DNA of 64,000 nt, taken from positions 1 to 64,000 of the forward strand of contig CAPRTS010000003.1 in assembly GCA_948695535.1 (NCBI GenBank). The letters run 5' to 3'. The position numbers were made by a program, and so were the translations under genes. Source of the stretch: an uncultured Eubacteriales bacterium. GTDB lineage: Bacteria > Bacillota > Clostridia > Christensenellales > UBA1242. This document shows, piece by piece, positions 58,737 to 64,000 of this stretch. Under the pieces are notes generated by a model that did no database searches, was not told where the DNA came from, and saw only the letters and a program-made list of their open reading frames with translations. Position 1 is the stretch's first letter. Each line of letters begins with the position of its first letter.

Positions 58737-60257
58737 ATGGAAGTAATTTATGATAATTTGGCCGGGCAAGAATTGGTAATGGTGGATAACGTACAACTGA
58801 AATCCGAACACAAAACCGAGTTACCGACTAACGCAAAAAAAGTAATGGGAGTAAATTGCCAAGTATTGGCGCAAACCAGTACAGTACAAGATAACGAAGT
58901 TACCATAGGTGGCAATTTGGTAATGCGTTTGGTGTTTATCAATGAACTAGACAAGTATGACAGCCAAGATATTGTGCAACCTTTTGAAAAGAAAATAACG
59001 GTTAAGGATTTGACGGGAATTACTAACGTTGCGGGTGAGACGCAAATAACGTCGTGTCAATGGGCTATTCAAGAAAATGCTTTACAAGTAACAGTAATTC
59101 TCGAGGTAGCCATTAGTGGTGTTAAAGAAAAGAATACTCGTTTGGTTAGCGATTTAGCCGGGGAAGTGGAAGTCCGTAAGTTAGAACAAAAAATTTTGAC
59201 TTTTAATGCTTTATTGGCTGATCAATTTACTATTGAAGATCAAATTGAATTGGATAGTAATTGCGAAGGTGTTTTGGGCGTTGATGCTAATGCTTTCGTT
59301 AAAGATGTTGCCGCCAGTGATGGTAAAGTAACAATTAAAGGTGTAGTAGCCGTTAATGTCATGGGGGTTAAAACCGTAGACAGTAGCAGTGAACCTTATA
59401 ATACCGTGCACGAAATTGATTTTGCTAAGTCCTTAGTGGTGACTGGCACTACCGCTGAAGATTTGGCAACGGGAACAGCCAAGATTAATGGCGTAACTAT
59501 GCACATCGAAAGTGGTAATAAAGGTTCAGTACTGGTTTTGAAAATTGATTTGCAATTCCGTGGCTGTTCTTATGTTTATAGAGATTGTCAATCGGTAGTC
59601 GATGCTATTTCTTTTGATAAAGAATTGGCCTTTGAAACTTCACAATTTGAACACGTTGAAATTTTGCCACAAGTCAATACGACTGTGGATCTAGAAAACA
59701 ACATGAATTTACCGGCAACGATGCCTTATGTTGCCCGCGTCTTAGCGGTAGATGGGGTAAAGGTTAACAATTTAGAAATCAACGCAACTGATGGTAAAGC
59801 CGTTATAACTGGGGTTTTAGTAGCCAACGTTTTAGTTGAAAACGAGGAACACTTATCCAGCAATTACGTGGCCGAAGCACCTTTCCAAACGCACGTGCGT
59901 TGGGATGCTTTAGATGGTGAATACCAAGTTACTGCTGCGGTTGTCCCGTTGTTAATGAATGTGAAAGCACGTCGTGGGGTAGAATTGTTGCTTGATGCCA
60001 AATTGGGTATTTCTCTACAAGCACGTACCAACAAAGTCACGACCATGGTTACCGCAGTTGTAATTGGTAAGGATAAAACCGACGATGGCAGTGCAATTCG
60101 CATCTACATTATTGGTGACAAAGAAAACCTTTGGGATTTAGCGAAGCGTACCAATTTAAGTTGTGCTGAACTGTTGAAACAAAACCCTAATTTAGAAAAT
60201 GGTTGTACTCCCGGAGAACGTATTGTTGTTTATCGACACGAAAAAGTGGCTTTATAA
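58737..60257 (+). CDS. SPOCS domain and LysM protein, SipL-like
   Basis: The 506-residue product consists of repeated DUF3794/SPOCS beta domains (about 25-150, 165-300, 310-430) and a C-terminal LysM (about 455-500: IYIIGDKENLWDLAKRTNLS, then LLKQNPNLENG). SipL of Clostridioides difficile has this layout and tethers SpoIVA to the forespore coat, so a spore-envelope role is likely if the organism sporulates. GGGGGA precedes the ATG. No clear sigma-A promoter is visible, which would fit use of a sporulation sigma. It overlaps the convergent copA by six bases. Confidence 0.85.
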   Translation: MEVIYDNLAGQELVMVDNVQLKSEHKTELPTNAKKVMGVNCQVLAQTSTVQDNEVTIGGNLVMRLVFINELDKYDSQDIVQPFEKKITVKDLTGITNVAGETQITSCQWAIQENALQVTVILEVAISGVKEKNTRLVSDLAGEVEVRKLEQKILTFNALLADQFTIEDQIELDSNCEGVLGVDANAFVKDVAASDGKVTIKGVVAVNVMGVKTVDSSSEPYNTVHEIDFAKSLVVTGTTAEDLATGTAKINGVTMHIESGNKGSVLVLKIDLQFRGCSYVYRDCQSVVDAISFDKELAFETSQFEHVEILPQVNTTVDLENNMNLPATMPYVARVLAVDGVKVNNLEINATDGKAVITGVLVANVLVENEEHLSSNYVAEAPFQTHVRWDALDGEYQVTAAVVPLLMNVKARRGVELLLDAKLGISLQARTNKVTTMVTAVVIGKDKTDDGSAIRIYIIGDKENLWDLAKRTNLSCAELLKQNPNLENGCTPGERIVVYRHEKVAL

Positions 60258-62243
60258 GCGCGGTTTGAATCCACGTAACGTTAGCGCGTTAGCAACCACA
60301 CATAAAGACGATAAACTCATGGCTAAGGAAGCGAACATGGGATTCAAAGCTAAATGTAACCACGGATACAAAACGCCTGCTGCCAAAGGGATACACAAAG
60401 CGTTATAGAAAAACGCCCAAAATAAACTGAGTTTGATATTGGTGATGGTGCGATGACCTAGTTGCAGTGCTGTCACTAAATCGTTTAAGGAATTTTTAAT
60501 TAACACCATACCTGCTGCATCCATTGCAATATCCGTGCCACTGCCGATTGCCACCCCAACGTGGGCGGCTTTCAAGGCGGGGGAGTCATTGATGCCGTCG
60601 CCAACCATCAACACGCGACGGCCTTTGGCTTTTAAGTTTTCAACGTGTTGGTACTTTTCGGCAGGAAGAACATTAGCAATGATTTTACTAATTCCCACAC
60701 TGCGGGCAAAGGCAGCGGCCGTTGCGGTATTGTCGCCAGTTAACATAATAACGTCCAGTCCCAGGGCACGCAAGTGCTTGATAGCGGTAATACTGTCGGG
60801 ACGTAAGGTATCCGCTAAGGCAATAATACCCAGTAATTTATCCTCAGTCGCGCAAATAATTGGGGTTTGACCTTGGGCAGCATATTCTTGGGTTAAAGCA
60901 TCGGCGCGAGTTTTGTCTGCGTTATGCAAATAAGGAGCAACAAATTTAGCATTCCCAACGTATAAATTGCGACCGCCAATTTGAGCCTTGGCACCCCGGC
61001 CTGGTATTTCGGTAAAATTGCGGGCTTCTAAGTAACTACCTTGTTGTTGCGTAAAGTGGTTGACAATTGCTTTAGCCAATGGGTGTTGACTGTAACGTTC
61101 AATACTGGCACAAAATTGTAATAAGTTAATGCTGGACAAATTATTCTGTAAGGGACGCACGGCAGTAACGGTTAATTCGCCCGTGGTGATAGTGCCGGTT
61201 TTATCTAACACAATGGTATTGATGTGGGCTAGGGTCTCTAAGTTTTCGGCGTCTTTAATTAAAATACCGTGCTCAGCAGCTTTGCCGGTGGCTACCATGA
61301 TGGCTAGTGGAGTAGCCAAACCTAACGCACAGGGACAAGATATAACCAGTACGCTGATGGCAAAATTAAACGCGGTGGCAAAGTCGCGCCCGACGCTCCA
61401 CCAAATAATAAAAGTTACCAAAGCAATGACGATAACGATGGGTACAAATACGCCACTTACGCGGTCTGCGATTTTGGCAATAGGGGCTTGGGAGTTACTG
61501 GCTTTCTCAACTAGCGTAACAATTTGCGCCAAAGTAGTGTCCGCACCGACCTTGGTGGCACGGCAGGTGAAAGTGCCGTCTTGGTTAGTAGTGGCGGAAA
61601 TAACCATATCCCCAACTGTTTTAGTTACGGGTAAACTTTCACCAGTAATAACAGCTTGGTTTAATAACCCGTGGCCAGTAATTATTTCCGCGTCAACCGG
61701 AACTATATCGCCAGGGCGGATCATTATGATGTCACCCACTTGCAAGTCACTTACTGCTATGGTTCGCTGTTGGCCATCTATCATGACGGTACAAGTTTTA
61801 GGAGCCAGTTGTACCAATTTGTTAATCTCATTACTGGTCTTAATTTTGGCACGGTGTTCAAAATACTTGCCTAAGGAAACCAGAGTTACAATTGTGGCGC
61901 TACCTTCAAAATATAACGCATGTATTGTTGGGTCAGTAAATATTAACAGGACAATTACGATAATGCCGTAAAAGTAAGCAGCGCTGGCACCAATGGCCAC
62001 CAAAGTATCCATATTGGGAACCCCCTTAAACAATGCCTTAAAGCCGCGGGAAAAGAAGTGAAAATTAACTACTAAAATAGCAGTTGTTAAAACTAACTGG
62101 ATTAAAGCCACCCACAACAAGTGCCTCGTTAAGTGCATAGTACTCATTGCGATGACCATCAACGGCACTAATAATACCAACGAAATAAGTAGTTGGCGTA
62201 ATTCTTTTTTTAGGGTAAGACGCTGCTGGTCAATTACTGACAC
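60252..62243 (-). CDS. copA: Copper-type P1B ATPase
   Basis: The pump exports Cu(I) (or Ag) using ATP. The product of about 663 residues has eight spans, the actuator loop TGES (AVITGESLPVTK), the ion-site CPC motif in ISCPCALGLATPLA, the phosphorylation site DKTGT, the HP motif SQHPLAKA and GDGINDSPAL. No heavy-metal-associated domain is fused at the N-terminus; the separate copZ gene upstream supplies one. The start is uncertain: GTG at 62243 (overlapping copZ by 14 bases) or ATG at 62276. Its end overlaps the convergent SPOCS gene. Confidence 0.93.
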   Translation of the reverse strand: MSVIDQQRLTLKKELRQLLISLVLLVPLMVIAMSTMHLTRHLLWVALIQLVLTTAILVVNFHFFSRGFKALFKGVPNMDTLVAIGASAAYFYGIIVIVLLIFTDPTIHALYFEGSATIVTLVSLGKYFEHRAKIKTSNEINKLVQLAPKTCTVMIDGQQRTIAVSDLQVGDIIMIRPGDIVPVDAEIITGHGLLNQAVITGESLPVTKTVGDMVISATTNQDGTFTCRATKVGADTTLAQIVTLVEKASNSQAPIAKIADRVSGVFVPIVIVIALVTFIIWWSVGRDFATAFNFAISVLVISCPCALGLATPLAIMVATGKAAEHGILIKDAENLETLAHINTIVLDKTGTITTGELTVTAVRPLQNNLSSINLLQFCASIERYSQHPLAKAIVNHFTQQQGSYLEARNFTEIPGRGAKAQIGGRNLYVGNAKFVAPYLHNADKTRADALTQEYAAQGQTPIICATEDKLLGIIALADTLRPDSITAIKHLRALGLDVIMLTGDNTATAAAFARSVGISKIIANVLPAEKYQHVENLKAKGRRVLMVGDGINDSPALKAAHVGVAIGSGTDIAMDAAGMVLIKNSLNDLVTALQLGHRTITNIKLSLFWAFFYNALCIPLAAGVLYPWLHLALNPMFASLAMSLSSLCVVANALTLRGFKPRL

Positions 62244-62463
62244 TGGCGTCGGTGGCCGTTCGCTCGCTGGCGCCATAACCAATACTGGTGACCTTGTCAA
62301 TAATTGCTTGTGGGGTGATACGGTCGTCAAAATCAACAGTCATGGTCGCGGAAACCAAGTTAACATTAACTTTGCGGACACCCTTCATTTTCTTTACCGT
62401 TTTTTGTATGTTTTGTTGACAACCGGCACAAACCATACCGGTAACATTAAATTCTTTTTCCAT
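62230..62463 (-). CDS. copZ: Copper chaperone CopZ-like HMA protein
   Basis: The 77-residue product is one heavy-metal-associated domain with the metal motif GMVCAGC near residue 10 (GMxCxxC), a VRKVNVNLVSATMTVDF strand pair and the ITPQAIIDKVTSIGYGA helix. It should hand copper to the downstream CopA. It has a short Ser/Thr-rich C-terminal tail overlapping the copA start. The start MEKEF at 62463 is set by a promoter six bases upstream, so the copZ-copA message is leaderless. Confidence 0.92.
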   Translation of the reverse strand: MEKEFNVTGMVCAGCQQNIQKTVKKMKGVRKVNVNLVSATMTVDFDDRITPQAIIDKVTSIGYGASERTATDASVSN

Positions 62464-62469
62464 ATCTTT

Positions 62470-62497
62470 ATTATATTGCCGAAATTTTTTTTGGCAA
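62470..62497 (-). promoter_or_regulatory. copZ-copA promoter, leaderless type
   Basis: On the minus strand TTGCCA (62497-62492), 16 bases and TATAAT (62475-62470), then six bases to the ATG. The inverted repeat TTGCC...GGCAA (62476-62480 and 62493-62497) spans the spacer and could bind a metal regulator; it is not the classic CopY box. Confidence 0.65.
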
Positions 62498-62565
62498 ATC
62501 CTTTTATCTATATTGACAAATATCGCAAATTTTGGTAGCATTATACTTAATAATAGGGGAAAAAT

Positions 62566-64000
62566 ATGGAGAAATTTTTATTAAATCCTTTAACGAACGA
62601 AAATGGACAGCCAAACGCTTGGGCATGGGCCTTATGCATTATTGCGGCAGTAATTGTTTTTGCTACCATTATGGTGTTGATTTGGCAATTATATGGTCGT
62701 TATAAAAAACGTCGTCAAGCCCAAGAAATTGCTAATGCACAACCGGTGACGGAAACACCAGAAGTTGAACCCGGTCAATTTGAAAAGCGCATTGATGATA
62801 CGGAATTGCAATATTATGATCAAGATAAGGCCAAGGAAGAGGAAGCCCGAATTCAGGCTTTGTTGGTTGAAGAAGAAAAACAACGTAAGGATTTGGAAGC
62901 CAAAGAACGTGAATTAGAATTAAAACAACAACGCGAAGAAGAAGAACGTTTAGAACGCGAACGGTTGTCTGCGGAACGTGAAGCCGAAAAAGAAAGACAA
63001 CGTGAAGAAAAGGAACGGGCTAAAGCGGACAAAGAAGCCGCTAAACAAGCCCGCAAAAACCGTAATAAAGAAGCAAATTTCTTCGCTGATTATGACGACG
63101 AAGAAACGGCCGATGCTTTCAATGCTCGTGATGATGAACCAGTAGTGAATTTCTGGGCAGATGCGCAAAACGACAATAAGCCGGCAGAAAATAAGGTTGT
63201 AGAACCCGTAGTCGCAACTGACCCACGCTTAGAACAAGTTTTGGCGGAATTAGAAAATCAAAAACAGGCGGAACAAGACAAGTTTGCCAGTTTAATGGCT
63301 GAATTGGAAAACCAAAAGCAAGAAACTGCACGTTTGAAAGACGAATTGGACGCTAAACAAAAAGCTGACGATGCGATTGCGCAAGCAAAAAAAGAAATGG
63401 AACAAATGATTAAAGATAGCCAAACGCAAATGGATAACATCGCTGAACAAAAGAATATTAAAAACGCTGATCAAGATTTATTAAACGAAATTAAAAACAT
63501 TATGGCGGCGGAACGTGAGTCGCAAGAAAAACGCTTGCGTGAACAAGAAAACAGTTTGGCGGCCGTTTTGGCGGCTATGGAAGACGAACGTCGTGCCAAA
63601 GAAGAAAATCAACGTAATGCGCAACAAGAAGCCCAAAAGGAAGATGAATTTGTTAAATTGCAAAACCAATACCAAGACGCGATTGCGCAAATGCAAGACA
63701 AATTTCAACAAATGTTGAATGACGCGAACGCTCAAAAAATTGATAACGCTGCCAGTGTGGAAAACGCTTACCAAGCCCAATTGGAACGTGAACGTGCCGA
63801 AACGGCAACCTTAATTGAACAAATGCAACGCGAAGTTGACAAAATGAACGCTGAGCGTGAAGCCGAACGTCGCGAATACGAAGCCAAGCAAAAAGAGCTT
63901 AACGCGGCAATGGAAGATGCTTTACGCACGCAAAGAGTTGAATTTGATCAAGCACAACAACAAGCCAATAACCAAAATTTAGAGAAGATTTTGCAAGATA
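62566..64000 (+). CDS. Membrane-anchored coiled-coil protein, cut by the window end
   Basis: The frame is open from the ATG at 62566 (AGGGGA upstream) to the last base, at least 478 codons. Residues about 18-42 form one membrane span (WALCIIAAVIVFATIMVLIW), followed by YKKRRQ, so the rest is cytoplasmic. From about residue 85 it is almost continuous charged coiled coil rich in E, Q, K, R and A, with repeated ERE and EEE stretches and a short acidic break near 170-205. I recognise no enzyme. A scaffold or envelope-organising role is possible, but coiled-coil composition alone does not show function. TTGACA (62513-62518), 17 bases and TAGCAT are a candidate promoter. Confidence 0.75.
   Translation, partial: MEKFLLNPLTNENGQPNAWAWALCIIAAVIVFATIMVLIWQLYGRYKKRRQAQEIANAQPVTETPEVEPGQFEKRIDDTELQYYDQDKAKEEEARIQALLVEEEKQRKDLEAKERELELKQQREEEERLERERLSAEREAEKERQREEKERAKADKEAAKQARKNRNKEANFFADYDDEETADAFNARDDEPVVNFWADAQNDNKPAENKVVEPVVATDPRLEQVLAELENQKQAEQDKFASLMAELENQKQETARLKDELDAKQKADDAIAQAKKEMEQMIKDSQTQMDNIAEQKNIKNADQDLLNEIKNIMAAERESQEKRLREQENSLAAVLAAMEDERRAKEENQRNAQQEAQKEDEFVKLQNQYQDAIAQMQDKFQQMLNDANAQKIDNAASVENAYQAQLERERAETATLIEQMQREVDKMNAEREAERREYEAKQKELNAAMEDALRTQRVEFDQAQQQANNQNLEKILQD

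Noticed and set aside
61129..61971. Plus-strand frame of 280 codons opposite copA
   Set aside because: It is antisense to a protein with all P-type ATPase motifs intact, and codon bias alone explains the open frame.
1..64000. CRISPR arrays, insertion sequences, rRNA genes, integrases
   Set aside because: Reading both strands showed no regularly spaced repeats, no transposase or integrase motifs and no rRNA sequence.

Overview
The window is a gene-dense chromosomal segment of a Gram-positive-type bacterium. It is most likely an uncultured member of the Clostridia side of Bacillota, with moderate GC (not counted). Supporting signs are a meso-diaminopimelate-type MurE (DNPR motif), the rpmB-Asp23-DAK2 cluster, S4 encoded beside rpoA, a Veg protein next to a SPOCS/LysM protein of the spore-coat SipL type, a SpoIID-like peptidoglycan protein, a CIRCE-like heat-shock operator and sigma-A promoters of the TTGACA-17-TATAAT kind. 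I see no insertion sequence, prophage block, rRNA or CRISPR array.

Layout. 1-4.1 kb: tRNA-Met, tRNA-Leu, a small repressor and unknown proteins. 4.1-7.6 kb: a short nus operon (rimP-nusA-ylxR), tRNA-Ser joined to an esterase, a damaged NUDIX gene and hsp20. 7.7-12.5 kb: a YgjV membrane protein behind a poly-G promoter, two divergent peptidoglycan-binding proteins and an ATP-grasp enzyme. 12.5-24.9 kb: glmS, pduL, a membrane protein with recX-acpS-dnaG-rpoD, a zinc-ribbon protein with an ATP-dependent DNA ligase, rpoZ and priA. 24.9-34.7 kb: ftsW, divergent def and fmt, rlmN, a ZIP transporter and rpmB-Asp23-DAK2. 34.7-41.8 kb: wall synthesis and division genes (murE-mraY-murD, murA, ftsQ, ftsA-like). 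41.8-44.1 kb: two unknown genes where ftsZ is often found. 44.1-55 kb: a surface protein behind a second poly-G promoter, comF, an ABC exporter, tRNA-Glu with a degenerate partner, rimO, rarA and a large surface protein. 55-58.7 kb: infA-rpmJ-rpsM-rpsK-rpsD-rpoA-rplQ and veg. 58.7-64 kb: the SPOCS/LysM protein, copA-copZ and a membrane-anchored coiled-coil protein that runs off the end.

Two regulatory themes stand out. First, two loci 36 kb apart carry TTGACA followed at once by a pure G run (14 and 17 bases) that fills the space to the -10 element. This is the design of a phase-variable promoter that switches by slipped-strand length change. One drives a multi-pass membrane protein and the other a membrane-anchored surface protein. 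Second, at about twenty genes a good -35/-10 pair lies so close to the start codon (5-9 bases from the end of the -10) that the mRNA must be leaderless or nearly so. This includes rpoZ, rpmB, def, fmt, rlmN, ftsQ, rimO, pduL and copZ. Other genes in the same window have ordinary AAGGAG sites.

The gene arrangement is very compact. Several convergent pairs overlap at their 3' ends, and the intrinsic terminator of the rplQ operon lies inside the coding sequence of the opposing veg gene. Function calls rest on sequence motifs recognised by eye; no database search was run.
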